Assembly (NCBI RefSeq): GCF_900637205.1
Contig: NZ_LR134355.1
Coordinates: 2,728,001 to 2,792,000 of the forward strand
Direction: 5' to 3'
Length of the DNA stretch: 64,000 bases
Source of the DNA: Mycolicibacterium chitae
Lineage (GTDB): Bacteria > Actinomycetota > Actinomycetes > Mycobacteriales > Mycobacteriaceae
This document shows, piece after piece, positions 1-10,788 of the stretch (the first letter of the stretch is position 1; each line of letters opens with the position of its first letter). A model generated the notes under the pieces. That model was not told where the DNA came from. It was given only the letters and a program-made list of their open reading frames with translations, and did not search any database. A program made the translations under genes and the position numbers.

Positions 1-448
1 GATGGTCGGAGTCGTAACCGCGGTGGGTCGCCAGGTCGAACGCGACCGACAGACCCTTCTGGCCGGCGGCCAGGTTGCGCCGGTAGAAGGCGTTGGACTC
101 GGCGGCCGTCGAGAACCCGGCGTACTGCCGGATGGTCCACGGCTGGTTGACATACATCGTCGGATACGGACCGCGGATGAACGGCGGCTCACCCGGGAAG
201 CTGTCCACCGGATAACCCGCGGCGACGGCGGCGTCGCGGTCGGCGGCGATGTAGACCGGCTTGACGTCGATGCCCTCGGGGGTCGCCCACTCGAGTTGCT
301 CGGGGGTGTAGCCGTGCGCGGTCGCGGCGGCGCGCACCGACTCGGTCACCGCCTCCGGCGTGGCTGCGGCCCCGGCCTCGGCACCGCGCAGCGGCACCTC
401 GGCGAAGCTCTCGATGGTCGACTTACCGGCTACCTCGGATGCGGTCAT
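1..448 (-). CDS. mutB: methylmalonyl-CoA mutase large subunit, 3' part cut by window edge
   Basis: Adenosylcobalamin-dependent subunit that interconverts (R)-methylmalonyl-CoA and succinyl-CoA, linking propionate and odd-chain lipid or cholesterol breakdown to the TCA cycle. Translating the minus strand from ATG 448 gives about 149 residues that start [10 protein letters not shown] and contain the mutase N-terminal signature: [20 protein letters not shown], then [20 protein letters not shown] and [10 protein letters not shown]. The catalytic barrel core and the B12-binding domain lie outside the window. The start codon is two bases after the mutA stop (TGA-CG-ATG), so the two are one operon and probably translationally coupled. 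The family assignment is secure. Only the start is visible, so integrity cannot be judged. Confidence 0.95.
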   Translation of the reverse strand, partial: MTASEVAGKSTIESFAEVPLRGAEAGAAATPEAVTESVRAAATAHGYTPEQLEWATPEGIDVKPVYIAADRDAAVAAGYPVDSFPGEPPFIRGPYPTMYVNQPWTIRQYAGFSTAAESNAFYRRNLAAGQKGLSVAFDLATHRGYDSDH

Positions 449-450
449 CG

Positions 451-2316
451 TCAGGCCCCCAATCGCGTCAGGAGGGTGGAAAGCGCTTCGACCGCATCGA
501 TTTTCGCAGTCAGGTATTCGTCGGGCCGGTGCTCGGCGGCCGCGACCGCCTTGTCCGGGCCGGCCAGGTAGACCCGGTCGACACCGGCGCCGCGCAGGGC
601 CTCGACCACGCCCGAGGCCTCGTCGGCGTAGCGCGCGTCGGTACCGCAGATCACCACCGCGGCGGACGAACCCGCCTCGGCGACCGCGGCCGCCACCGTG
701 GCGCTGTCCACGGGGCCCGGGTTGATCGCCTCGATGCCGCCGGAGGCCAACAGGTTGGTGGCGAAGGTGGTGCGGATGTTGTGCTCGGCCAGCGGTCCCA
801 GCGGCACCAGCAGCACCTGCGGACGCTTGCCGTTGGCGGCCAGGTAGTCGTCGGAGCGGTTGCGCAGCGCCTCGAAATCCTGGGCGTAGCGCAGCACGCC
901 TTCCGGTGAATCCTGCTGCGGCAGCGGTACTTCGGCCAGATTCGGGAACTCGTTGACGCCCGTCACCGCGGTGCGCCGATGCGCGATGTCCGCGCGACGG
1001 GCCGCGGCCACGGCCTCGACCTGCTCGGCGATGAACTCGGTGGCCGCCGCGAAACCGCCGCGGGCCTCGATGGCCTGGAAGTTCCGCCAGGCCTGCTCGG
1101 CGAGCTGCTGGGTGAGATCCTCGAGGAACCACGAGCCGCCGCCCGGATCGCGCACCCGGCCCAGATGGGACTCCTCGAGCAGCAGCAGCTGCGTGTTGCG
1201 CGCGATGCGCCGCGAGAACGACCGGGACACCCCGGGCGCGCCGCCGGCGATCGCCACGTCGAACGGGTTGACCTCGACGGTGTCCGCCCCGCCCACACCG
1301 GCGCCGAAGGCGGCCAGCGTGCAGCGCAGCATGTTCACCCACGGATCGCGCTGGGCCATCATCGCCAGCGAGCTGACCGCGTGCACCTGGACCGCGCCGG
1401 CGTCCGGGGCGCCCAGCACCTCGGCCACCCGGGCCCACAATTGGCGCACCGCCCGCATCTTGGCGGTCGTCATGAACTGATCGTCGTCGGCGGCGAGGCG
1501 GAAACTGATCTGGCGCAGCGCGTCGGCGGTGTCGACACCGGCGGCGACCAGCAGCCGCAGGTAGTTCACCGCCGCGGCGATGACCCCGGCCAGTTCCCAG
1601 GCGCCGTTGGCGCCGCGGTTGTGCAGCGCCGGGCCGTCGACGGTGATCGCGCGCACCGCTCCGCCGAACTCGGTGACCCGCTTGGCCATCGCGACGACAT
1701 CGTCGACCGAGGCCGACGGGACCGCGCTGAGGGCCGCCGTCAGCGGATCGCCGCCGAGGTCGACCGACAGGGTCGCGCGTTGCTCCTCGGCGAGGCCGGA
1801 CACCAGCCCGAGCAGCACGTCGGCGGCGGCGACGTAGTCGGCACCGGCGGCCAGGACCACGGGGACGAGTTCGACGAAGACACCTTCGAGCAACCGGTCG
1901 AGATCCCCGGTGGGCACGCCCTCGGCGCCGACCCGCAGCACGAGCGCGCTGACGCCCTCCGACAGCGCGGCGAGCAAGGTCGCGTTGGCGTCCGCAACGG
2001 CCGCGCCGGGCGCCGGGAACGATTCGGCGACCTTCCAGCCGGACAGCACGTCGCGCGTCGCGTCACCACCGCGCAGGAACGGCCACTGTCCGGGCAGCGG
2101 CGGCTCGGGCAGCGCGTCCAGCGCGGTGTAGAGGGGCCGGACGTCGAAGCCCTCGTAGGTGGGGCTGTCGAGCAACCGCTCGGGCTCGTCCGGCAACTCC
2201 GAAACGTCGCGGCGGGTGCTCTTGGCGAGTACACCGGCCACCGCGTCGCGCCAGCGGGCGCGAGCCTGTTCCAGCTCGGCCCGATCGGCGGATACGACTG
2301 AGGCACCTGAAGACAC
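451..2316 (-). CDS. mutA: methylmalonyl-CoA mutase small subunit
   Basis: Smaller subunit of the heterodimeric actinobacterial methylmalonyl-CoA mutase, 621 residues, the usual size. It has a mutase TIM-barrel-like region (roughly residues 60-430, with [21 protein letters not shown] and a [20 protein letters not shown] segment) and a C-terminal flavodoxin-like B12-binding-type fold. The cobalamin-ligating DxHxxG motif is not visible, as is typical of the non-catalytic subunit. The start is GTG 2316, preceded by GGGGAG seven bases upstream, a good ribosome-binding site. It is followed directly by mutB. The gene is divergent from the TVP38-family gene, with 173 bases between them. Confidence 0.93.
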   Translation of the reverse strand: MSSGASVVSADRAELEQARARWRDAVAGVLAKSTRRDVSELPDEPERLLDSPTYEGFDVRPLYTALDALPEPPLPGQWPFLRGGDATRDVLSGWKVAESFPAPGAAVADANATLLAALSEGVSALVLRVGAEGVPTGDLDRLLEGVFVELVPVVLAAGADYVAAADVLLGLVSGLAEEQRATLSVDLGGDPLTAALSAVPSASVDDVVAMAKRVTEFGGAVRAITVDGPALHNRGANGAWELAGVIAAAVNYLRLLVAAGVDTADALRQISFRLAADDDQFMTTAKMRAVRQLWARVAEVLGAPDAGAVQVHAVSSLAMMAQRDPWVNMLRCTLAAFGAGVGGADTVEVNPFDVAIAGGAPGVSRSFSRRIARNTQLLLLEESHLGRVRDPGGGSWFLEDLTQQLAEQAWRNFQAIEARGGFAAATEFIAEQVEAVAAARRADIAHRRTAVTGVNEFPNLAEVPLPQQDSPEGVLRYAQDFEALRNRSDDYLAANGKRPQVLLVPLGPLAEHNIRTTFATNLLASGGIEAINPGPVDSATVAAAVAEAGSSAAVVICGTDARYADEASGVVEALRGAGVDRVYLAGPDKAVAAAEHRPDEYLTAKIDAVEALSTLLTRLGA

Positions 2317-2489
2317 CGGCAGCTCCCCTGTTATCGCAGCGTGCAGTGGTCCGCGAGGTGACGGATCACTCGAGGCTTCAGGCTAGATGATGGTCGTCGC
2401 CGCCGATGAGGCGCCCGACGTCCCGCCGCGGCGGCGCGCCACGGCGCGCGGCATCCGATGTTCACCGGCACCCCGTACCCTTAATTGCC
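2317..2489. promoter_or_regulatory. divergent promoter region, mutA / TVP38-family gene
   Basis: This 173-base intergenic region holds the mutA ribosome-binding site (minus strand, next to 2316) and, on the plus strand, a TACCCT -10 hexamer at 2476-2481. That hexamer lies eight bases before GTG 2490, which fits a leaderless transcript. I see no other conserved structure in it. Confidence 0.5.
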
Positions 2490-3290
2490 GTGGCCAGCGC
2501 AATGAGACGGATGATCGACGTGCTGCGCGCTGCCCCGGAGACGATCACCGCGATCGTGCGTCAGATCCCGCGACGGCGCGTGGTCGTCGCCGCGATCGCC
2601 ATTGTGATTCTTATCGCAATCGCGTTGCTGGTGCCGCTGCCCACCGCCGTGCAACTGCGCGACTGGGCCCGGTCGTTGGGGCCGTGGTTCCCGCTGGCGT
2701 TCCTGGCCGCGCACAGCGTCGGCACCGTGTTGCCGTTCCCACGCACCGCGTTCACGCTGGCCGCCGGCCTGCTGTTCGGTTCCGCGCTGGGCATCGCCCT
2801 GGCGGTGACCGCGAGCACGATCAGCGCCGTGCTGGCGGTGCTGGCGGTGCGCGGCTTCGGCTGGCAGCTCGCCAGGATGGTCAGCCATCCGACCGTCGAC
2901 GCCGTCGATGCGCACCTGCGCCGCCGCGGCTGGCTGGCGGTGCTGTCGCTGCGGCTGATTCCGGCGGTGCCGTTCTCTGTGATCAACTACGCCGCCGGCG
3001 CGTCGTCGGTGCGCCTGCTGCCGTATGCGGCCGCGACGATGATCGGGCTGTTCCCCGGCACCGCGGCCGTGGTCATCCTGGGCGACGCCCTGACCGGCAG
3101 CGTCAATCCCCTGCTCGTGCTGATCTCGCTGTGCACTGCCGGCGTCGGCGTGGCCGGGCTGGCCCTCGAGGTCCGCAGCCACCGCCGCGGGGCGGCCGAC
3201 CGGCCTCAGGAGCCGGTGTCGGGTCCCTTGGCGGTCAACGTCGCGAACAGCGCCAGGAACGACGACGCCGCCACCAGTCCCACGCTGTAA
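2490..3290 (+). CDS. TVP38/TMEM64 (DedA-like) family membrane protein
   Basis: Predicted 266-residue inner-membrane protein of the TVP38/TMEM64 (SNARE-associated, DedA-like) family, homologous by position to Rv1491c. Visible features are a basic N-terminus, a hydrophobic segment VVVAAIAIVILIAIALLV, the PFPRTAFTLAAGLLFGS loop (family F/Y-x-L-aGxlFG motif), a second LSLRLIPAVPFSVINYAAGA segment (R-liP-vPf-viNy), and a C-terminal helix. The exact substrate is unknown; relatives act as lipid scramblases or in envelope homeostasis. An in-frame ATG exists at 2406, but GTG 2490 is preferred because of the -10 hexamer just before it. The 3' end overlaps the convergent DoxX-like gene by 85 bases. Confidence 0.82.
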   Translation: MASAMRRMIDVLRAAPETITAIVRQIPRRRVVVAAIAIVILIAIALLVPLPTAVQLRDWARSLGPWFPLAFLAAHSVGTVLPFPRTAFTLAAGLLFGSALGIALAVTASTISAVLAVLAVRGFGWQLARMVSHPTVDAVDAHLRRRGWLAVLSLRLIPAVPFSVINYAAGASSVRLLPYAAATMIGLFPGTAAVVILGDALTGSVNPLLVLISLCTAGVGVAGLALEVRSHRRGAADRPQEPVSGPLAVNVANSARNDDAATSPTL

Positions 3291-3565
3291 TCCTTGGCGC
3301 GCATGTGCGCGCCCACCGCCAACGTGAAGTACACCGTCAGCAGCAGGGTGGTCAGCCGGGCCAGCGCCGGGAAGCGGCCCGCCGCGGCCAGTCCGACCGC
3401 CGAGGCCGCCTTGACCACGGGCAGGATCGGTCGGTACCGCTGCGGCAACCGGACGTCATCGAGCGCCTTGGTGATCGGTGCCAGCGGGATGGCGCAGGCC
3501 ACCGCGTCACCGGCCTGGATGGCCGCCAGCGCGGCGTAGGTCTTCGGGGACGTCAGCATGCTCAC
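3206..3565 (-). CDS. DoxX-like small membrane protein
   Basis: This encodes a 119-residue membrane protein with about four hydrophobic helices and the layout of the DoxX/DoxX-like family: an N-terminal helix, then QRYRPILPVVKAASAVGLAAA, RLTTLLLTVYFTLAVGAH, and a final LVAASSFLALFATL helix. The function of these mycobacterial members is unknown. Its start GTG 3565 overlaps the stop of the SPFH gene (GTGA), so it is the last gene of the nfeD-SPFH operon. The final 85 bases overlap the 3' end of the convergent TVP38 gene. Family placement rests on hydropathy and the K-x-A-x-A-x-G-L pattern and is moderately certain. Confidence 0.7.
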   Translation of the reverse strand: MSMLTSPKTYAALAAIQAGDAVACAIPLAPITKALDDVRLPQRYRPILPVVKAASAVGLAAAGRFPALARLTTLLLTVYFTLAVGAHMRAKDYSVGLVAASSFLALFATLTAKGPDTGS

Positions 3566-4740
3566 GCCTCCTCTCGGTGGTGGGCCCCGGACTGCAGCGG
3601 GGACGGCGGCATCATGCCGGGGCCGGGCAGCGCCGCGGCGGAGGTGTCACGCGCATCGGCCTCGGCCTTGGCGACGGCCTCGGCGATCGCCGGGTCGCTC
3701 TTGGTCTCGAACCAGTCGGCCACGTCGTCGGAGTCGTCGACCGGGGCCTGATCGGGTTCCACGGGTGACGGGGTGTAGCGGAACACACCGTCCTCGCCGG
3801 GGGCGCCGAGCAGCTTGGTGAATCCCTGCAGCGCGGAACCGAAGTCGCTGGGCACCAGCCAGACCTTGTTGGCCTCGCCCTCGGCCATCTTGGGCAGCGT
3901 CTGCAGGTATTGGTAGGCCAGCAGCTCGGGGGTCGGCCGGCCGGCCTTGATCGCGGCGAAGGTCTTCTCGATGGCCTTGGCCTGCCCCTGGGCCTGCAGG
4001 TACTGCGCGGCCCGCTCGCCCTGGGCGCGCAGAATCCGGGATTGCCGCTCGGCCTCGGCCGAGAGGATCGCCGCCTGCTTGGAGCCCTCGGCGGCCAGGA
4101 TCGCGGCCTGCTTCTGCCCCTCGGCCTGCTTGATCGAGGATTCCCGCACGCCCTCGGCGTTGAGGATCATTGCGCGCTTCTCCCGGTCGGCGCGCATCTG
4201 CTTCTCCATGGAGTCCTGGATCGAGACCGGTGGGTCGATGGCCTTGAGCTCGACCCGCGCCACCCGCAGCCCCCACTTGTTGGTGGCCTCGTCCAGCACG
4301 CCGCGCAGCTGGCCGTTGATCGAGTCGCGCGAGGTCAGGGTCTGCTCCAGCGTCATCCCGCCGACCACGTTGCGCAGCGTCGTCGTGGTGAGTTGCTCGA
4401 CACCGACGATGTAGTTGCTGATCTGGTAGACCGCCGCCTGCGGGTTGGTGACCTGGAAGTAGACCACCGTGTCGATGTTCACCGTCAGGTTGTCCTCGGT
4501 GATCACCGGCTGCGGCGGGAAGGACACCACGCGCTCGCGCAGGTCCACCCGGGCGCGGATGCGGTCGATGAACGGCACCAGCAGGGTCAACTGCCCCGAG
4601 ACGGTCTTGCTGTACCGGCCCAGCCGCTCGATCACCGCGGCCTCGGCCTGCGGGATCAGCGCGACGGACTTGGCCACGATGATGACCGCGACGATCACCA
4701 GCACGGCCAGCAGCACGAGACCGGTTACCGCACCATCCAT
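3562..4740 (-). CDS. SPFH/Band 7 (stomatin/prohibitin-like) membrane protein
   Basis: A 392-residue stomatin-like protein, equivalent by order to Rv1488. It has an N-terminal membrane anchor (residues about 5-30, LVLLAVLVIVAVIIVAKSV). The Band 7 domain follows (about 30-200) with RLGRYSKTVSGQLTLLVPFIDR, the VVSFPPQPVITEDNLTVNID strand and LRNVVGGMTLEQTLTSRDSI. A long Ala/Glu/Gln-rich coiled coil (about 195-265) contains EGQKQAAILAAEGSKQAAIL-type repeats, and the tail is acidic. These proteins form membrane rings that organise microdomains or membrane proteases and pair with NfeD proteins, as here, where nfeD is 10 bases upstream. The function in mycobacteria is inferred from the family. Confidence 0.9.
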   Translation of the reverse strand: MDGAVTGLVLLAVLVIVAVIIVAKSVALIPQAEAAVIERLGRYSKTVSGQLTLLVPFIDRIRARVDLRERVVSFPPQPVITEDNLTVNIDTVVYFQVTNPQAAVYQISNYIVGVEQLTTTTLRNVVGGMTLEQTLTSRDSINGQLRGVLDEATNKWGLRVARVELKAIDPPVSIQDSMEKQMRADREKRAMILNAEGVRESSIKQAEGQKQAAILAAEGSKQAAILSAEAERQSRILRAQGERAAQYLQAQGQAKAIEKTFAAIKAGRPTPELLAYQYLQTLPKMAEGEANKVWLVPSDFGSALQGFTKLLGAPGEDGVFRYTPSPVEPDQAPVDDSDDVADWFETKSDPAIAEAVAKAEADARDTSAAALPGPGMMPPSPLQSGAHHREEA

Positions 4741-4750
4741 GAGAACTCCT

Positions 4751-5185
4751 TCAGTCGTTCTTCCAGACCACCGCGGTGGCGCCGTCGATGCGCATGACCA
4801 TCACGTGGTCACCGGCTTCGTAGACGTCGTGATCGTTCAGCGGCCGGGCGGTCCACACCTCGCCGTCGAGCTTTACCTGGCCCGCGTGCTGGGTGACCTG
4901 GTCGAGCACCAGGGCCGAGCGGCCCTCCAGCGCCTCGATGCCGGTCTCGAGCGCCGCCGCGGACTGCATCCGGCGGCGCAGGGCGGGACGCACCAGGACC
5001 AGCAGCAGCACCGAGACCACCAGGAACACCGCGCCGTCGGCCCAGATCGGCCAGTCCAGCAGCCAACTGGTCCCGGCCGCGGCCAACGCTCCCCCGCCGA
5101 GCATCAGCAGGAAGAGGTCACCGGTGAGCACCTCGGCACCGGCGAGCCCCAGTGCTGCGATGAGCCAAAGCAGGGCCGCGGGCAT
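4751..5185 (-). CDS. NfeD family membrane protein
   Basis: Short-form NfeD of 144 residues. It has two to three N-terminal hydrophobic helices ([51 protein letters not shown]) followed by a C-terminal OB-fold domain (about residues 80-144: [20 protein letters not shown], then TARPL and [16 protein letters not shown]). NfeD partners SPFH proteins, and the SPFH gene follows by 10 bases. ATG 5185 lies six bases after a TATCCT -10 hexamer (5192-5197, minus strand), which implies leaderless translation of the nfeD-SPFH-doxX operon. Confidence 0.88.
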   Translation of the reverse strand: MPAALLWLIAALGLAGAEVLTGDLFLLMLGGGALAAAGTSWLLDWPIWADGAVFLVVSVLLLVLVRPALRRRMQSAAALETGIEALEGRSALVLDQVTQHAGQVKLDGEVWTARPLNDHDVYEAGDHVMVMRIDGATAVVWKND

Positions 5186-5191
5186 GGGCCC

Positions 5192-5197
5192 AGGATA
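5192..5197 (-). promoter_or_regulatory. -10 element of the nfeD operon (leaderless)
   Basis: TATCCT on the minus strand matches the mycobacterial SigA -10 pattern TANNNT. It is separated from ATG 5185 by six bases, the spacing expected when the start codon is the first transcribed codon. Confidence 0.55.
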
Positions 5198-5258
5198 ACG
5201 TGCGGACGCCCGGCGTGGCCTCGGCTCGCGCCCGACGGTGGCGGTCGGCGGTTGCCAT

Positions 5259-5264
5259 TACACT
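5259..5264 (+). promoter_or_regulatory. -10 element of the Rv1486c-like gene
   Basis: TACACT (TANNNT) lies ten bases before ATG 5275. Transcription would begin within a few bases of the start codon, giving a leaderless or near-leaderless mRNA. This supports ATG 5275 over an upstream in-frame ATG at 5200. Confidence 0.5.
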
Positions 5265-5274
5265 TCCTCACATC

Positions 5275-6150
5275 ATGTGGTGTCCGAGTGTTTCGCTGAC
5301 GTTGTGGGCCAATGCCTGGCTGGCCGGCCAAGCCGCGCCCGACGACGTCCTCGACGCGTTGTCCGTTTGGGCGACAACGCATTCGGTGGCCGCCTACGAT
5401 TCCGTGGCCGCGGACGTCACCGGCCTGCCGTGGCCGGACGTCGACACCGCCACCTCGGTGTCGCTGCTGCAGACCGTGCGCGCCGCTGCGGGTTTGCGGG
5501 CGACGCCGGGCCCGGCGCTGAATCTGGTGCTGCCGGTGCCCGGGGACGCGCGCGGATTGCCCGCGGGCAGCACATTCGCCCGCGATGCGATGAGCGCGGG
5601 TGAGGCCGTGATCGTGACCTCGGAGCGCGGCGCACCGATCGGGCTGGTGCCCGAGTTCGAGGGCCTCGACAACGGCCCGGACGAGGGTCTGGACGACGAT
5701 CTCGACGGCGCCGGTCTCGACGGCGCCGCGCCGGTGCTGTCCTGGACCGTGTACTCGTTGCCCGCCGCTCCGACGCCCGAGCACATCGACCTGGGCGAGG
5801 CGGAATACGCGCTGCGCTCGGCGGTCCGCTCGGCCGCCGAGGCGCTGACCGCCCTGCGCGCCGGCGGTAGCGGCCTCGACGTCGATGATCCCCGCGCGCT
5901 GGTCGAGCAGGTGCTCGAGGCCTCCCATGCGCACGACGCCCCGCCGCATGCGCCCACCCGGGCGCTGCGGGTGCTCGAGAACGCCGCGCAGGTGGATGCG
6001 ATCATCACCGTCAGTGCCGGGTTGATGCCGATCGCCACGCAGTCGTCATCGGAGGCTCAGTTGGCCTCGGATGCCCTGCGACCACTGGCCGGCGTGGTGC
6101 GCTCCGCGCGCCAGGCCGCGGTTACCGCGATCCTGCACTCGGCGTGGTAG
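5275..6150 (+). CDS. conserved mycobacterial protein, Rv1486c-like, function unknown
   Basis: A 291-residue soluble-looking protein starting [20 protein letters not shown]. By length and by position between the nfeD operon and hemH it corresponds to Rv1486c. I recognise no catalytic motif. The first half is Ala/Val-rich alpha/beta, with a strongly acidic stretch near the middle (about residues 125-150, with repeated D/E around [20 protein letters not shown]). The C-terminal part reads as amphipathic helices. The 3' end overlaps the convergent hemH by 29 bases. An upstream ATG at 5200 would add 25 Arg-rich residues and is less likely. Confidence 0.75.
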   Translation: MWCPSVSLTLWANAWLAGQAAPDDVLDALSVWATTHSVAAYDSVAADVTGLPWPDVDTATSVSLLQTVRAAAGLRATPGPALNLVLPVPGDARGLPAGSTFARDAMSAGEAVIVTSERGAPIGLVPEFEGLDNGPDEGLDDDLDGAGLDGAAPVLSWTVYSLPAAPTPEHIDLGEAEYALRSAVRSAAEALTALRAGGSGLDVDDPRALVEQVLEASHAHDAPPHAPTRALRVLENAAQVDAIITVSAGLMPIATQSSSEAQLASDALRPLAGVVRSARQAAVTAILHSAW

Positions 6151-7153
6151 CGCAGCAGCCCGCCGAGCACGGCGCGCCGTTGACGCTGAACCCGTAGCCC
6201 GGCACCGGATTCGGGCCCGCCACGCGTGCGGGCTCCCGACCTTGCCGCAGTTCGTCGACGAGGTCGACGATCAGGCGCGCGAAGCGCACGTCGTCGTTGG
6301 GCGAGAACGCGCGCACCAGCGGCAGCCCGGCGGCCTCGGCCTGCTCGGCCACCTCGTTGTCGAGGTCCCACACCACCTCGATGTGGTCGGCGACGAATCC
6401 GATCGGGCAGACGATGACGGCCGGCACTCCCCGATCCACCAGCGCGGCAACGTGATCGCCGATGTCCGGTTCCAGCCACGGGACCTGCGGTGGGCCGGAG
6501 CGGGACTGCCACACCTGATCGTAGGACTCGTATCCGGCGGCCGCCGCGACCAGCGCCGAGGCGTAGGTGACCTGCCGGCTGTACAGCTGCGGGCCGTGGC
6601 GCTCGTCGGCGGCCAGCGGGATCGAGTGCGCGGTGAACACCAGGCGAGCCTGGTCGCGCAGCGGCTCGGGCAGCCGGCCGCGCGCCTCGGCGATGGCGTC
6701 GGCGAACAGTTCCACGAACCGCGGATGGTCGAAGAACTGGCGCAGCTTGACCAGTTCCGGCGCGCCCGGCCCGGCCGCCGCGCGGGCGCGGGCAATGTCC
6801 TCGGTGTACTGGGTGCAACCCGAGTAACCGCCCCAGGCCGAGGTGGCGAACACCGCCGCGCGCCGAACACCGTTGTCGCGCATGGCGATCACGGTGTCCT
6901 CGAGGTACGGCTCCCAGTTCCGGTTGCCGAAGTAGATCGGCAGGTCGGTCTGGGTGTGCAGCTGTTCGATCAGCGCCCGGTTGATGCCGTTGATGGGCGA
7001 TACGCCGCCGAAGTGGAAGTAGTGCTCGGCGACGTCGTCGAGACGCTCGGGCGGGACGTTGCGGCCACGGGTGACGTTCTCCAGGAAGGGCCGCACCTGT
7101 TCGGGACCCTCCGGTCCGCCGAAGGACAGCAACAGGATGGCGTCAAACTCCAT
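6122..7153 (-). CDS. hemH: ferrochelatase (coproporphyrin III type in actinobacteria)
   Basis: Inserts Fe2+ into coproporphyrin III in the actinobacterial heme pathway (hemZ/Rv1485 equivalent), 343 residues. The motifs [26 protein letters not shown], the catalytic His176 in FTAHSIP and the acidic EVVWDLDNE region near residue 260 are present. Cys329, Cys333 and Cys334 sit in the C-terminal tail ([13 protein letters not shown]), consistent with the [2Fe-2S] cluster reported for mycobacterial ferrochelatase; Cys113 is a further candidate. The start is nine bases after the inhA stop, so it is the third gene of the fabG1-inhA-hemH operon. The tail overlaps the convergent upstream gene by 29 bases. 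Confidence 0.94.
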   Translation of the reverse strand: MEFDAILLLSFGGPEGPEQVRPFLENVTRGRNVPPERLDDVAEHYFHFGGVSPINGINRALIEQLHTQTDLPIYFGNRNWEPYLEDTVIAMRDNGVRRAAVFATSAWGGYSGCTQYTEDIARARAAAGPGAPELVKLRQFFDHPRFVELFADAIAEARGRLPEPLRDQARLVFTAHSIPLAADERHGPQLYSRQVTYASALVAAAAGYESYDQVWQSRSGPPQVPWLEPDIGDHVAALVDRGVPAVIVCPIGFVADHIEVVWDLDNEVAEQAEAAGLPLVRAFSPNDDVRFARLIVDLVDELRQGREPARVAGPNPVPGYGFSVNGAPCSAGCCATTPSAGSR

Positions 7154-7162
7154 GGAAGCCCA

Positions 7163-7972
7163 TCAGAGCAACTGGGTGTGAGCGCCGCCGTCGGCGTAGA
7201 TGATCGTGCCGGTGGTGGCGGGCAACCAATCCGACAGCAGGGCGCACACGGTCTTCGCGACCGGGGTGGGGTCCTTCATGTTCCACCCCACCGGGGCGCG
7301 CTGGTCCCAGCCCTCCTCGAGCAGCCGCATCTGATCGCCGGCCTCGGCGCCCAGGGCACCGCCGACGATGGCGCTCATCGCCAGGGTCCGGATCGGGCCG
7401 GCCGCAACGAGATTCGAACGCACACCGAACGGTCCGGCCTCACGGGCGACGAACCGGTTCACCGACTCCAGGGCGCTCTTGGCGACGGTCATCCAGTTGT
7501 AGGCGGGCATGGCGCGGGTCGGGTCGAAGTCCATGCCGACGATGCTGCCGCCGGAGTTGAGCACCGGCAGGGTGGCCTTGGCCAGCGAGGCGTACGAGTA
7601 CGCCGAGATGTGGATGCCCTTGGCGACATCCTCGTAGGGCGCATCGAAGAAGGGGTTGACGCCCATACCGGTCTGAGGCATGAAGCCGATCGAGTGCACC
7701 ACCCCGTCGAGCTTGTTGCCCTCGCCGATCACCTCGGTGATGCGGCCGGCCAGCGAGTCCAGGTGCTCGGAGTTCTGCACGTCGAGTTCCAGCAGCGGCG
7801 CCGGTTTGGGCAGCCGATCGGCGATGCGCTGGATCAGCTTGAGCCGGTCGAAGCCGGTCAGCACCAGTTCGGCGCCGGCCTCCTGGGCCTGCTTGGCGAT
7901 GTGGAACGCGATGGACGAGTCGGTGATGATCCCCGTGACGAGGATGCGCTTGCCCTCGAGAAACCCTGTCAT
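7163..7972 (-). CDS. inhA: NADH-dependent enoyl-ACP reductase InhA
   Basis: Final reductive step of mycolic-acid FAS-II elongation, reducing trans-2-enoyl-ACP, and the isoniazid/triclosan target. The 269 residues equal the M. tuberculosis length. Catalytic Phe149, Tyr158 and Lys165 and the NADH-site residues Ile16, Ile21, Ser94 and Ile194 are at their familiar numbers, so the classic resistance positions carry the sensitive residues. Thr266, the reported phosphorylation site, is also kept. The start is ATG 7972. It follows fabG1 by 20 bases and precedes hemH by nine. It is transcribed mainly from the promoter before fabG1. Confidence 0.98.
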   Translation of the reverse strand: MTGFLEGKRILVTGIITDSSIAFHIAKQAQEAGAELVLTGFDRLKLIQRIADRLPKPAPLLELDVQNSEHLDSLAGRITEVIGEGNKLDGVVHSIGFMPQTGMGVNPFFDAPYEDVAKGIHISAYSYASLAKATLPVLNSGGSIVGMDFDPTRAMPAYNWMTVAKSALESVNRFVAREAGPFGVRSNLVAAGPIRTLAMSAIVGGALGAEAGDQMRLLEEGWDQRAPVGWNMKDPTPVAKTVCALLSDWLPATTGTIIYADGGAHTQLL

Positions 7973-7992
7973 GTCTGCAATCCTCTTCTGTT

Positions 7993-9818
<1,826 letters not shown>

Positions 9819-9843
9819 AAACGCTCAGTCTTCTCTCTCGCTG

Positions 9844-10788
9844 TCATTGCCGGCCCGCCAGCGCGCCGCGGCGCCGGGACGCGACGAACCGCACGATGTC
9901 GGCGATCCAGTCCCGGTCGGTGCGCAGCGTCAGCAGCGGGGCGCCGCACCGCCGCAGCGTGCGGGCCACCTCCTGGCGGTGCGCGGCGGCGGCCTGCTCG
10001 AAGTCGTCGCGCAGGCGGGCGTCGATGGTGAATTCCCGGGTGACACCGGATTCGGTGTCCTGTAACACCACATCGCCGACGTCGGGCAGTTCCACGTCGC
10101 GGGGGTCGAGCACCTCGATGCCCAGCACCTCGTGGCGCGCGGAGATGGCGCGCAGCGGCCGCATCCAGTTGATCGGCCCGAGGAAGTCGCTGATCACCAC
10201 CGCCATCCCGCGGCGGCGCTCGGGGCGGCGCAGCGCGTCGATGGCCTCGGCCAGGTTGCCGCGGACCCCCTGCGGGGCGCGCGGCATGGTGGCGATGGTG
10301 CGCAGCAGGGTCTGCTCGTGCTGACGACCCGAGAGCGCCGGGACGCGGATCATGTTGTCGCCATTGGCGATCAGGGCGCCGAGCCGGTTCCCGCCGCCGC
10401 TGTTCAGATAGGTGATCGCCGCCGCCGCGGCCACCGCGAGGTCGCGCTTCTCGCAGCCGGTGGTGCCGAAATCGAGGCTCGCCGACATGTCGACCACCAA
10501 CCAGGTCTCGAGCTCACGGTCGGCGATCATCTGCCGGACGTGCGGATGGGTGGTCCGCGCGGTCACCGACCAGTCCATCCGGCGGACGTCGTCGCCGGGC
10601 TGATACATCCGGGACTCCCCGGGTTCCGAGCCGGGTCCGGGGATCAGACCGAGGTGATCGCCGTGCAGGACACCGTCGAGCTTGCGCTTGACGGTGAGTT
10701 CCAGCGTGCGCAGCGCCGCCGACAGTTTCGGATCGCCGATCTCGCCGCGTTGGAACGACGGCGGATGGACGGACTGCGAGTCACTCAC
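9844..10788 (-). CDS. DUF58 domain protein (Rv1480-like)
   Basis: A 314-residue cytosolic protein with the DUF58 core: YQPGDDVRRMDWSVTARTTH, followed by a VWA-like fold beginning ETWLVVDMSASLDFGT. The start is GTG 10788, overlapping the moxR stop as GTGA; the much longer upstream open frame has no family similarity. DUF58 proteins work with MoxR ATPases, and the protein-protein role is inferred from the gene cluster. The middle gene of moxR-DUF58-VWA. Confidence 0.9.
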   Translation of the reverse strand: MSDSQSVHPPSFQRGEIGDPKLSAALRTLELTVKRKLDGVLHGDHLGLIPGPGSEPGESRMYQPGDDVRRMDWSVTARTTHPHVRQMIADRELETWLVVDMSASLDFGTTGCEKRDLAVAAAAAITYLNSGGGNRLGALIANGDNMIRVPALSGRQHEQTLLRTIATMPRAPQGVRGNLAEAIDALRRPERRRGMAVVISDFLGPINWMRPLRAISARHEVLGIEVLDPRDVELPDVGDVVLQDTESGVTREFTIDARLRDDFEQAAAAHRQEVARTLRRCGAPLLTLRTDRDWIADIVRFVASRRRGALAGRQ

